DNA of 64,000 nt from Helicobacteraceae bacterium (GTDB lineage: Bacteria > Campylobacterota > Campylobacteria > Campylobacterales > Sulfurimonadaceae). The stretch covers positions 24,868 to 88,867 of the forward strand of contig JALWGC010000019.1 in the NCBI GenBank assembly GCA_027038835.1, read 5' to 3'. Position 1 is the stretch's first letter, and every line of letters begins with the position of its first letter. Positions 36,249 to 43,519 of the stretch are shown here, piece after piece. A model generated the notes under the pieces. It was not told where the DNA came from. It did no database searches and saw nothing but the letters and a program-made list of their open reading frames with translations. The translations under genes and the position numbers were made by a program.

Positions 36249-36911
36249 TTATTTATAATGCTTTTCGAGTGCAGCTCTGTTTAGAATCGTAACATTTCTG
36301 TTCTCGATCTCTATGCAGCCCTCTTTTTGCAGTTTTTTCACTATACGAGAAAGTGTCTCGGGTTGAATATGCAATCTGTAAGCGATATCGTTTTTTTTCA
36401 TCTTGTTGAAATCTTCGAGATTGTTACACAACATATGTGCCACTTTCGCCGTACCGTCATATATAAGGTCGCGGTTGATGATGTACTGAAACTGTTCCAA
36501 AAGATTGTAGGTTTCATGGAGTACACCGGTAAGGATTTCATACCTGCCTATGAACATATGTTTGAATTTTTCGATATCTATTAGCAAAATTTGCGCTTCG
36601 CTCAGCGTTTCCACACTGTAAAAAGTGGAACAAACAAACTCATGTTTGTAAGTTTTCTTTACAAGATAGATAAAAGCATCCTCTTTTACATCGTTTAGAA
36701 ATATCTCGTTATCGAACTTGTCTATTTTATAAAGTTTCACTCTCCCCTCTGCAAGATAATAGATATGTGAAAGGCTGTCGTTTTCGTAAAATACGATACT
36801 TCCGGGGGAGTAATGCTCCATTTTCGATATAGCGGCAAGCTTGTCGATATCTTCGTCACTCAACGAAGAAAAAAGTTCTATATTTCTCAAAACCGCTTTG
36901 ATATTTTTCAT
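36249..36911 (-). CDS. CRP/FNR family transcription regulator (no FNR-type cysteines)
   Basis: Residues 1-120 form the cyclic-nucleotide-binding-like sensor domain (FSSLSDEDIDKLAAI, GSIVFYENDSLSHIYYLAEGRVKLYK). The C-terminal winged helix reads MKKNDIAYRLHIQPETLSRIVKKL. The recognition helix ETLSR equals the E-x-x-S-R of FNR, predicting a TTGAT-N4-ATCAA site. The N-terminal cysteine cluster of FNR is absent, so direct oxygen sensing by [4Fe-4S] is unlikely; a haem/NO-sensing or DNR-like mode is possible. The ATG at 36911 has GGTGG seven bases upstream, so the longer frame from 36944 is not used. It precedes napA in the same direction, with FNR-type boxes in front of both genes. Confidence 0.9.
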   Translation of the reverse strand: MKNIKAVLRNIELFSSLSDEDIDKLAAISKMEHYSPGSIVFYENDSLSHIYYLAEGRVKLYKIDKFDNEIFLNDVKEDAFIYLVKKTYKHEFVCSTFYSVETLSEAQILLIDIEKFKHMFIGRYEILTGVLHETYNLLEQFQYIINRDLIYDGTAKVAHMLCNNLEDFNKMKKNDIAYRLHIQPETLSRIVKKLQKEGCIEIENRNVTILNRAALEKHYK

Positions 36912-36951
36912 GTATTTACCACCGTTATATTTTTTATAATTCAATCATTCA

Positions 36952-36990
36952 ATTATACCATTCCACCCCCTTATTCTTGACTTAAATCAA
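36952..36990 (-). promoter_or_regulatory. promoter of the CRP/FNR gene with FNR-type box
   Basis: The minus strand carries TTGATTTAAGTCAA (36990-36977), 9 of 10 matches to the FNR consensus, and TATAAT (36957-36952) 19 bases further on. The box would overlap the -35 region, three bases closer than class II spacing, which suits autorepression better than activation. Confidence 0.65.
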
Positions 36991-37084
36991 TAAAACTATA
37001 AAAATATGGAGTTTTTCTTCTAATTTAAAGTTTTTTTAAAATTTCAAGGTGTATGATTGTGCAAAGCGTTAAATTTTATGTTTA

Positions 37085-37347
37085 ATACCAAACCCAACTA
37101 AAAGCTGGGAAATTAAATAAAAGAGAGGCTATTAGATGCAAGACAGACTATCGCAGATGCTACTGGTAGCCTCAAGATAGTCTAACGCAGCAGATGATAG
37201 CTTATCTTTTACCCGATGGGCGAACATATGGAAGCATATTACTGCGTTGAAAGCTCTTGAAGCTACCTGTAGCTCCTGCGAACTTTCGCCTTGTACTATA
37301 CTTCCATATGTTCGTTTACTTTCACAGTTTTTAGTTGGATTTGGTAT
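37085..37347. repeat. 263-bp palindromic element with nested hairpins (MITE or structured RNA candidate)
   Basis: Inverted repeats of 23 bp with two mismatches bound the element (37085-37107, beginning ATACCAAACCC, and 37325-37347, ending GGATTTGGTAT). Inside are AGACTATC/GATAGTCT (37145-37152, 37176-37183) enclosing GCTAC/GTAGC, and a second perfect 14-bp pair, CGAACATATGGAAG (37221-37234) with CTTCCATATGTTCG (37301-37314). No open frame of note is present. It fills most of the 544-bp gene-free gap between the CRP/FNR gene and the porin. No second copy is in the window, and a target duplication is not obvious. Confidence 0.65.
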
Positions 37348-37355
37348 AATATAAT
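37342..37355 (+). promoter_or_regulatory. porin promoter at the edge of the palindromic element
   Basis: TGGTATAAT (37342-37350) is an extended -10 box made partly of the element's right terminal repeat; a second TATAAT overlaps at 37350-37355. No other clear -10 lies closer to the porin. Confidence 0.5.
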
Positions 37356-37379
37356 TTTTCGCTATTTATAGAGTGATTG

Positions 37380-37421
37380 CAATCTTTGGAAAACATATCG
37401 AGGTATGCTTTCCAGAGATTG
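37380..37421 (+). promoter_or_regulatory. hairpin in the porin 5' leader
   Basis: CAATCTTTGGAAAACATA (37380-37397) pairs with TATGCTTTCCAGAGATTG (37404-37421), 16 of 18 positions, across a six-base loop. It lies 34 bases before the start codon and downstream of the likely promoter, so it would be in the mRNA leader. It may stabilise the message or control translation; as DNA it could also be an operator. Confidence 0.55.
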
Positions 37422-37455
37422 TTATCTCTAACAACTTCACTTCAAAAGGAAATAT

Positions 37456-38739
37456 ATGAGAAAGTTAATGTTAAGCTTGGCGGCAGTACCGCTAATGGTA
37501 GGTGGTTTTAGTGTAAGTGCAAGCGCGGCAGATGGCATCAACATCTTGGACAACGTAAAACTCAACGCTCAAATCAGACCAAGATACGAGTACGCAGACG
37601 TCAAGGACAACAAAGATGCTGCCAATAAAGATATAGATGCTGGACAAGCGTTTACTGCAAGAACGAAGTTGAATGTTAGTGCCGGTCTTTTGGGAGTAGA
37701 AGGGCTTACAACCAACATCGGTATTATCTCTGTCAACAACTTCGGTTGGAACGATTATAACAGTGGAGCAAATGGGCAAACTCAATACGATAAAATTGGA
37801 GATCCTCAAAAAGCGATGATTTCCAATGCCGATATCAACTACAAAGTTGGAAAAACTTTGTTCCATGCAGGTCGCGGTCAAGTCAACCTCGACAACCAAC
37901 GTTTCATCGGTACGGTCGGTTGGAGACAACTCGAGCGAAGCTATGACTCTGTTTTCGTAGCGGACAACAGTGTCAAAAATCTTAGCCTCTTAGCTGCTTG
38001 GGTTTATGGACTACAAGGAGTAAACGCAAATCCGACTGCGGATACGAACACGGTATTGCTCCACGCAAGTTACAGCGTTATGCCGGAACTCAAAGTTACC
38101 GCTTATGACTATATGATAGCGAACTTTGCAGATACTTACGGTATCGCACTAACCGGGAATGTCAAAGCTGCCGGTGCGAAAATCTCGTATAGAGCCGAAT
38201 ACGCACAACAAGCTGACCCGACTATGACAATACATGATACATTGTCAGATGGCACAAAAACGGACGATATCAAAGCGGATGCTTCGTACTACAATCTTGA
38301 TCTAAGTGCAAATATTTCCGGCTTTATCGTAGGTGCTAACTATGAATTTATGAGTGGTGATGATGATACGACTGATGCTACAAGAAAATCATTTAAAACT
38401 CCACTTGGTACAAACCATAAATTCAACGGTTGGGCAGACGTCTATATGGGTGGTCGTGCCGGAACAGGTTTGATCGATATGAACGCAAAACTTGGATATA
38501 CAGCAAAAGGTTTTGGAAAAGCTTTACTCGTCTATCACCAATTTACAGCCGATAAAGCTGTAAACGGTAAAGATGATTTAGGTTCTGAAATCGATATGCT
38601 CTATGCGAACAAAATCCCGGGTGTCAACAACCTTAAAGGTCTTATCAAAGGTGCTATGTTCTCAGGTGGAGATATCGGACAAACAAAAGACGTAACCAAA
38701 TTCTGGGTTATGCTTGATTACAAATTCGCTACAAAATAA
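37456..38739 (+). CDS. outer-membrane porin (major outer membrane protein type)
   Basis: The protein has 427 residues with a signal peptide ending in SVSASAA. Alternating strands follow (VKLNAQIRPRYEYADVKD, LFHAGRGQVNLDNQRFIGTVGWRQ, FWVMLDYKFATK), the pattern of alginate-export/OprD-like porins common in Campylobacterota. It should form a general or anion-preferring diffusion channel; the substrate cannot be read from the sequence. AAAAGGA precedes the ATG, and a terminator follows. Codon use looks typical of a highly expressed gene (many GGT, GTA, AAC). Confidence 0.85.
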   Translation: MRKLMLSLAAVPLMVGGFSVSASAADGINILDNVKLNAQIRPRYEYADVKDNKDAANKDIDAGQAFTARTKLNVSAGLLGVEGLTTNIGIISVNNFGWNDYNSGANGQTQYDKIGDPQKAMISNADINYKVGKTLFHAGRGQVNLDNQRFIGTVGWRQLERSYDSVFVADNSVKNLSLLAAWVYGLQGVNANPTADTNTVLLHASYSVMPELKVTAYDYMIANFADTYGIALTGNVKAAGAKISYRAEYAQQADPTMTIHDTLSDGTKTDDIKADASYYNLDLSANISGFIVGANYEFMSGDDDTTDATRKSFKTPLGTNHKFNGWADVYMGGRAGTGLIDMNAKLGYTAKGFGKALLVYHQFTADKAVNGKDDLGSEIDMLYANKIPGVNNLKGLIKGAMFSGGDIGQTKDVTKFWVMLDYKFATK

Positions 38740-38764
38740 GCGAAAAATTATATTCTCCTTATAA

Positions 38765-38796
38765 AGTGGAGGGAGTTTTCCTCTCTTCACTTTTTA
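38765..38796 (+). terminator. Rho-independent terminator after the porin
   Basis: AGTGGAGGGAG (38765-38775) pairs with CTCTCTTCACT (38781-38791) in 9 of 11 positions, followed by TTTTATT. Confidence 0.75.
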
Positions 38797-38838
38797 TTAG
38801 AAAAGATTATGTAAAATCCGCCGAAAAAAGGCTTTGGT

Positions 38839-39240
38839 ATGCATCTTAGCAAAACATCGAAATACGCTATAAAACTTCTTACCTACATGGCAACGCAAGA
38901 TGCTGAGATGTTCAAGTCAAAAGAGCTTTGCGAAACACTCGACATCCCTTACAAATACCTAAGCGCCATCATCACCAATCTTTCCAAAGCGGGTATCATC
39001 AGTTCTTCCAAAGGGAGAAACGGCGGCATCACATTTACAAAAGACTTAAGTGAAGTTACGCTACAAGACATCACCGACATCACCGAAAGCACCGACATCC
39101 ATCAGTGCATCATGGGGTTTGGCAAGTGTAAAGAAAGCGACAAATGCCTCTTGCATGACTCGTGGAAAGCTCCAAAAGAAAGCGTAGTGAACGACTTCCT
39201 ATCCCAAACACTTCAAGATATAAAAAACAACGCCTCATAG
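38839..39240 (+). CDS. Rrf2 family transcription regulator with iron-sulfur cysteines
   Basis: The N-terminal winged helix reads MHLSKTSKYAIKLLTYMA, then DIPYKYLSAIITNLSKAGIISSSKGRNGGI, typical of Rrf2. Three cysteines lie in CIMGFGKCKESDKCLLHDSW, a layout like IscR, NsrR and RirA, which hold a cluster that senses iron-sulfur status or NO. Which signal applies here is unknown. It is followed after 113 bases by the DUF2249 operon, whose promoter carries a perfect palindrome at the transcription start, the most likely binding site. Confidence 0.88.
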   Translation: MHLSKTSKYAIKLLTYMATQDAEMFKSKELCETLDIPYKYLSAIITNLSKAGIISSSKGRNGGITFTKDLSEVTLQDITDITESTDIHQCIMGFGKCKESDKCLLHDSWKAPKESVVNDFLSQTLQDIKNNAS

Positions 39241-39312
39241 AGATTTTTTTACTTTTTTTCGATTTTTTTCATTATCTCCCTTATAATTTCCATAATTAAA
39301 TGGAATATCTGA

Positions 39313-39334
39313 TATAATTCGGACTAAATTAGTC
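39313..39334 (+). promoter_or_regulatory. promoter and operator of the DUF2249 operon
   Basis: TATAAT (39313-39318) is followed after three bases by GACTAAATTAGTC (39322-39334), a perfect palindrome covering the predicted transcription start. This is the position expected for a repressor, and an Rrf2 gene lies just upstream. Confidence 0.65.
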
Positions 39335-39353
39335 TTATTTAAAGGAGATGCAA

Positions 39354-39698
39354 ATGAATGCACTACCACAAAACGCACAAGAGATACAAGTCGAAGGTTC
39401 TACGGTTCCTTTTTTCACTTATGAAGAAGATGGTGTGAACTATCTTTACTTCGATACTTCAAAAACAGGACATCCAGAACCTATGGTAAACGCTATGGCA
39501 GGGCTTAAAACGCTCAAAGACGGACAAAAACTCGTTATGATCAACCACAAGCCACCTATGGGACTTTTCCCTAAAATCGAAGCCGATTTCGACTACGAAG
39601 TGAACGAACTCGATAACGGACTTTTCAAGATAGTCTTTTCAAAAAAAGGTGATGCACAAGGTGCTACGAACTTCAACGACACCGCTTGTAACGGGTAA
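39354..39698 (+). CDS. DUF2249-like small protein
   Basis: The 114-residue soluble protein contains DGQKLVMINHKPPMGLFPKIEADFDYEV, the core of the DUF2249/SirA-like alpha-beta fold, where HxP and a small strand-helix unit are conserved. Such proteins are often found with NO- or oxygen-related genes, including haemerythrins and nitric oxide reductases, but no reaction is established. The ATG at 39354 is chosen because AAGGAG lies too close to the earlier ATG at 39348. It is first in a three-gene operon with a membrane haem-copper-like protein and a DUF59 protein. Confidence 0.78.
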   Translation: MNALPQNAQEIQVEGSTVPFFTYEEDGVNYLYFDTSKTGHPEPMVNAMAGLKTLKDGQKLVMINHKPPMGLFPKIEADFDYEVNELDNGLFKIVFSKKGDAQGATNFNDTACNG

Positions 39699-39709
39699 AA
39701 GGTTACGTT

Positions 39710-40945
39710 ATGGCGGTCTCAACCGACTTCGCACCACCTTTTAAACTTATAGCGCCCTATTTTCTTTTGGGGACGCTTTCTTTCATAGTCTCGGTATTGA
39801 TGCTCTATGGCGTAGATATCGACGACATTTTCCAAACTTCACCCCAAACTATCGCTTGGGTTCATCTATTTTTACTCGGTTTTGTTATGATGGTGATTTT
39901 CGGTGCGATGGCGCAGCTTGTTCCGGTGGTGCTTGAAGTGGGGCATTTCGCGGTCGATCTGTACTACGCTATCTATCCCCTTTTACTTACCGGGTCATTT
40001 ATGATGAGTTACGGTTTTTTGCACTCTCCGGGTCTCTTGCCTTACGGCGGAACGGTCGTGCTGATCTCCTTGCTCATTTTCGTCAGTGAAACCTTTTTGA
40101 CCATCAACAAGGTCAAAAGGTTCAACACCGTCATGGTAAGTGTCATCATCGCCAATTTATTCCTTTTTTTGGGAATGATTTTTGGCATCACTCTTGCACT
40201 TGGGTTTGCCGGTGAGATAGCCGTCGATTTGCACGCACTGCTCAAAGCGCACATCTATCTCGTGCTTTTTGGGTATGTAGGTACGACGATCATGGGGATT
40301 AGTATGGTATTGTTGCCGATGTTCTGGCTAAGTCATAGTTTTAGCTGGAGACCGGTCAAAACCGCTTTATGGCTCATCTCCATAGGTGTCGTCTCGGTTG
40401 TACTCGCTTCTTTGAGCGATATCGCGCTTTTTGGATACGCAGGATACGCACTTACCCTCGCGGCATATGGATTTTACATCTACCAAATCTACATTATCTA
40501 CAAAACGAGAGTACGCATCGAAGAGGATATCTACAAAGATTCTCTTCTTTTTTCCTACATCAGCTTCGTTGTCGCGCTCCTTTTAGGTGTTGCGGGGTTC
40601 GTGTTTTCCAACGAGCGCATCTTCGTCGCTGCGGGATTTTTAGCACTTGTCGGGTTCGTTGCGTTTTTGATCATCGGACATCTGTACAAAATCGTACCGT
40701 TTTTGGTCTGGTACGAACGTTTCAGCCCCCTTGTAGGTAAACGAAAAGTCCCGATGCTTGCCGATATGGTACCGGCGTACAGCGCGAAGTTCGGATTTTA
40801 CTACAACGCTGTTGGAGTGAGTGTAACGACACTCGCCATAGCGTTTGACCAACCGTTTATTTTCAAAGCGGGAGTGAGTTTTTTGCTTATCGGGTCTATC
40901 TTCGTTTTCAAAGATATACTCTATATGATAAACTATAAAGAATAA
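39710..40945 (+). CDS. haem-copper oxidase subunit I-like / NnrS-like membrane protein
   Basis: The 411-residue protein has about 12 hydrophobic helices. Histidines sit in places that recall haem ligands: WVHLFLLGFVMMVIFGA, KAHIYLVLFGYVGTTIMG, and HLYKIVPFLVWYERF. These resemble the low-spin haem helix and other helices of the haem-copper oxidase superfamily, but the copper-site histidine pair of true oxidases is not evident. It may therefore be a haem-binding sensor, an NO-tolerance protein of NnrS kind, or a divergent reductase. It lies 11 bases after the DUF2249 gene and shares its Rrf2-type operator. Confidence 0.6.
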   Translation: MAVSTDFAPPFKLIAPYFLLGTLSFIVSVLMLYGVDIDDIFQTSPQTIAWVHLFLLGFVMMVIFGAMAQLVPVVLEVGHFAVDLYYAIYPLLLTGSFMMSYGFLHSPGLLPYGGTVVLISLLIFVSETFLTINKVKRFNTVMVSVIIANLFLFLGMIFGITLALGFAGEIAVDLHALLKAHIYLVLFGYVGTTIMGISMVLLPMFWLSHSFSWRPVKTALWLISIGVVSVVLASLSDIALFGYAGYALTLAAYGFYIYQIYIIYKTRVRIEEDIYKDSLLFSYISFVVALLLGVAGFVFSNERIFVAAGFLALVGFVAFLIIGHLYKIVPFLVWYERFSPLVGKRKVPMLADMVPAYSAKFGFYYNAVGVSVTTLAIAFDQPFIFKAGVSFLLIGSIFVFKDILYMINYKE

Positions 40946-40971
40946 AAAATAAAAATCAAGGAAAGAGGATT

Positions 40972-41280
40972 ATGGTAACGAAAGAGGATATATTCAAAGC
41001 TATCTCCACGGTCAAAGACCCAGAAGTCGGGTTCAACCTTGTCGAGATGGGGCTTATCTACGATGCGGAGTACAATCCGGAGACAAAACACGTTCAAGTA
41101 ACGATGACACTCAGTACCAAAGCGTGTCCGCTCCATCAGATGATTTTGCAATGGGTCGAAGAGGCGGTACTAAGAGAGTTGCCCGAAGTGGAATCTGTGG
41201 ACATCACTCTTGTATGGGAACCGGCTTGGAACATCTCCATGGCGGATGAAAACGTCAAAAAAGCGCTTGGCGGAGCGTAG
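40972..41280 (+). CDS. DUF59/MIP18 family iron-sulfur assembly factor
   Basis: The 102-residue protein matches the DUF59 fold (AISTVKDPEVGFNLVEMGLIYD, then MTLSTKACPLHQMI with the conserved Cys). Relatives such as SufT and PaaD take part in maturing iron-sulfur proteins. AGGAAAGAGGA precedes the ATG. As last gene of the Rrf2-linked operon it could mature or repair a metal centre in the neighbouring membrane protein. Confidence 0.85.
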   Translation: MVTKEDIFKAISTVKDPEVGFNLVEMGLIYDAEYNPETKHVQVTMTLSTKACPLHQMILQWVEEAVLRELPEVESVDITLVWEPAWNISMADENVKKALGGA

Positions 41281-41283
41281 AGG

Positions 41284-41799
41284 CTAACGCGGAGGAAACT
41301 TTGCAAGCGCTTTTTCTATCGCTTCTTTTATGTAGGCTTGACGCTCTTTTGGCGTTTTATGCTGTTTTATTTCATCGACCAAAACGACACGATAGACCGT
41401 TTGGTTCATCTTCGGGTCGTACCCGTCGATGATGAGTTTTCCCTCGTCGTAATTGTAACTTCTTGGCGTACTTATGACCATACCGCCATATCTTCCATAC
41501 CCTACCATCTGATAGTCGGTATATATCTGTGTTTTGTTCGTAACGTTGATATGGTACAAAAATATCAAATCCGCTTTTTTGACATCTACTTCTTCGAGCC
41601 CTTTGGCTTTCAAGGTATCGACAAGCGCTTTGTAAATCCGTTTCGAAGTCAAACCGTCCTCACCCTCTTTTAGCTTGTGCACTACGGCAAAACTTTTCAC
41701 TTTCGTAAAATCGTACGACGGGTCGTAGTCGTTTTGTACCGACAAAGTGGAACAAGCACCAAAAAAAAGCGCTATGAAAAAACCGAAAATATACTGCAT
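41284..41799 (-). CDS. DUF4136 lipoprotein
   Basis: A lipoprotein signal (MQYIFGFFIALFFGACS, Cys16) is followed by a DUF4136 domain (YDPSYDFTKVKSFAVV, then DLIFLYHINVTNKTQ). Members are envelope lipoproteins of unknown role. It lies 6 bases after the DJ-1 family gene and converges on the DUF59 gene with a 3-base gap. Confidence 0.82.
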   Translation of the reverse strand: MQYIFGFFIALFFGACSTLSVQNDYDPSYDFTKVKSFAVVHKLKEGEDGLTSKRIYKALVDTLKAKGLEEVDVKKADLIFLYHINVTNKTQIYTDYQMVGYGRYGGMVISTPRSYNYDEGKLIIDGYDPKMNQTVYRVVLVDEIKQHKTPKERQAYIKEAIEKALAKFPPR

Positions 41800-41805
41800 G
41801 ACAAC

Positions 41806-42366
41806 CTACTCGCAGTAGGTCGCCAACAGACCCTCTTTTAGCATATTGTAAGTTTCCTCCCCTTTTAGCTTCTTGACGATGCTAAGTCCAAAACAAAGCG
41901 CAGTCCCCGGACCCCTTGAGGTCATAACATTTTGGTCTTCGACCACCATCGAAGCATCTCCCATATACCCCTCTTTGGCTATGTCGTTCTCGACCGATGG
42001 GTAACAGGTGTATTTCTCTTTCAGCACTCCCGCTTTATTCAGTGCGAACGGAGCGGCACAAATAGCACCGATATTCTTCCCTTTTTCATCCATATGCTTT
42101 AAAATAGTTTGAACATTCTCATCATCCGCCAAAGCGTGCGTACCGCCCCAACCTCCCGGTAGTACGACCATATCGAGGCTATCTACATCGACATTCGGGA
42201 TGCTGGTGTCGGCTTCTATCTTGATGCCGTTGGCACCTGTTACAAGCTTGTTGCTATCGAGTGCGGCGACTACGACTTCTATTTCCGCGCGTCTTAAAAC
42301 ATCGATGATGCTTACCGCTTCTATCTCTTCAAAACCGTTTGCAAGTGGAACTAAAACTTTTGCCAT
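41806..42366 (-). CDS. DJ-1/PfpI family protein
   Basis: The 186-residue protein has the DJ-1 fold: LANGFEEIEAVSIIDVLRRA with the conserved Glu, VVLPGGWGGTHAL, and the nucleophile-elbow cysteine in IGAICAAPFAL. Close relatives (YajL, ThiJ) are linked to protein deglycation or oxidative-stress protection. A strong ribosome site GGAGGTGAAAG precedes the ATG. It is divergent from pyrD and probably co-transcribed with the DUF4136 gene. Confidence 0.9.
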   Translation of the reverse strand: MAKVLVPLANGFEEIEAVSIIDVLRRAEIEVVVAALDSNKLVTGANGIKIEADTSIPNVDVDSLDMVVLPGGWGGTHALADDENVQTILKHMDEKGKNIGAICAAPFALNKAGVLKEKYTCYPSVENDIAKEGYMGDASMVVEDQNVMTSRGPGTALCFGLSIVKKLKGEETYNMLKEGLLATYCE

Positions 42367-42460
42367 CTTTCACCTCCGTAGTGTTGTCTTTGGATATATT
42401 ATCAAATTTTTACCTAATAATGGTTATAATCCCATAAATTTTTGTTTCGAAAGTATCCAA

Positions 42461-43519
42461 ATGATAAACTACGAGAAAATCAAACCGTTCCTTTTCAAGT
42501 TTCAACCAGAAAACGCGCACCACATCGCCGAAACGGTGCTACGTTTGCCAAATCTTTGTCAGATACCGTTCAATCCTATCTTGGAAAAACTCTTCGTCGC
42601 CGACCCTGTTTTGGAGCAAGAACTCTTTGGACGAACCTTTTACAACCCCGTGGGGCTTGGTGCGGGGTTCGACAAGAACGCGACGATGATACGAGGCATA
42701 GAGATGCTTGGTTTTGGTTTTACCGAAATAGGCACGGTAACGCCATTGCCACAAGCAGGCAACCCAAAACCGCGTATGTTTCGTCATGTAGAGGAAAGAA
42801 CCATCCAAAACGCGATGGGTTTCAACAACGACGGCGCATACAAAGTGCAAAAACGGGTCAAAGAACGCTACCCGTTTTCCATCCCTATCGGCATCAATAT
42901 CGGCAAGAACAAAATCACCCCTGAAAAAGAGGCTATCAACGACTATACAAAGCTGCTTCGTACGTTCAAAGGGCTTGGGGATTATTTCGTCATCAACATC
43001 TCTTCCCCAAATACGCCCGGGCTTAGAGACTTGCAAAACGAAGAGTTCATCAAACGCCTTTTTGGAGAGGCGAAAACGCTGACAGATACACCGATACTGC
43101 TAAAAATAGCACCCGATATGAGCGAAGAAGACGCTCTTTCACTGACCTCTTTCGCGGTCGAGTGTGGGGCGGACGGCATCATCGCTACCAATACGACTAT
43201 CGACTACTCGCTTGTCAAACACCCAAAAGATATAGGGGGTCTTAGCGGAGCGGTGCTCAAACAAAAAAGTTTCGCCATCTTCGAAGCTATCGCCAAAGAG
43301 CTCTACGGAAAGACCACCCTTATAAGTGTCGGAGGAATCGACTCCGCCGAGGAAGCCTACAAGCGCATCAAAGCGGGAGCCTCGCTTGTGCAAGTTTTAA
43401 GCGCGCTCGTTTTCGAAGGGCCGGAACTTGTCAAGAACATCAACCAAGGGCTTGTCGAGCTTTTACAAAACGACGGCTACAAAAACATCACCGAAGCTAT
43501 CGGAGCCGATAGAAAATGA
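42461..43519 (+). CDS. pyrD: dihydroorotate dehydrogenase, class 2
   Basis: PyrD oxidises dihydroorotate to orotate in pyrimidine synthesis and passes electrons to the quinone pool. The N-terminal amphipathic helix region (INYEKIKPFLFKFQPENAHH) marks the membrane-bound class 2 enzyme. The FMN site and catalytic serine are in GLGAGFDKNA, NISSPNTPGLRDLQ and ISVGGIDSAEEAY. The frame is open for 87 codons upstream, but the family start is at ATG 42461, giving 352 residues. It overlaps the M16 protease start by 4 bases (ATGA). Confidence 0.94.
   Translation: MINYEKIKPFLFKFQPENAHHIAETVLRLPNLCQIPFNPILEKLFVADPVLEQELFGRTFYNPVGLGAGFDKNATMIRGIEMLGFGFTEIGTVTPLPQAGNPKPRMFRHVEERTIQNAMGFNNDGAYKVQKRVKERYPFSIPIGINIGKNKITPEKEAINDYTKLLRTFKGLGDYFVINISSPNTPGLRDLQNEEFIKRLFGEAKTLTDTPILLKIAPDMSEEDALSLTSFAVECGADGIIATNTTIDYSLVKHPKDIGGLSGAVLKQKSFAIFEAIAKELYGKTTLISVGGIDSAEEAYKRIKAGASLVQVLSALVFEGPELVKNINQGLVELLQNDGYKNITEAIGADRK

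Noticed and set aside
37085..37347. Retron-type msr/msd region
   Set aside because: Flanking inverted repeats and internal hairpins recall a retron RNA, but no reverse transcriptase gene is near.
42200..42460. N-terminal extension of pyrD
   Set aside because: It runs antisense through the DJ-1 gene and precedes the family start at ATG 42461.
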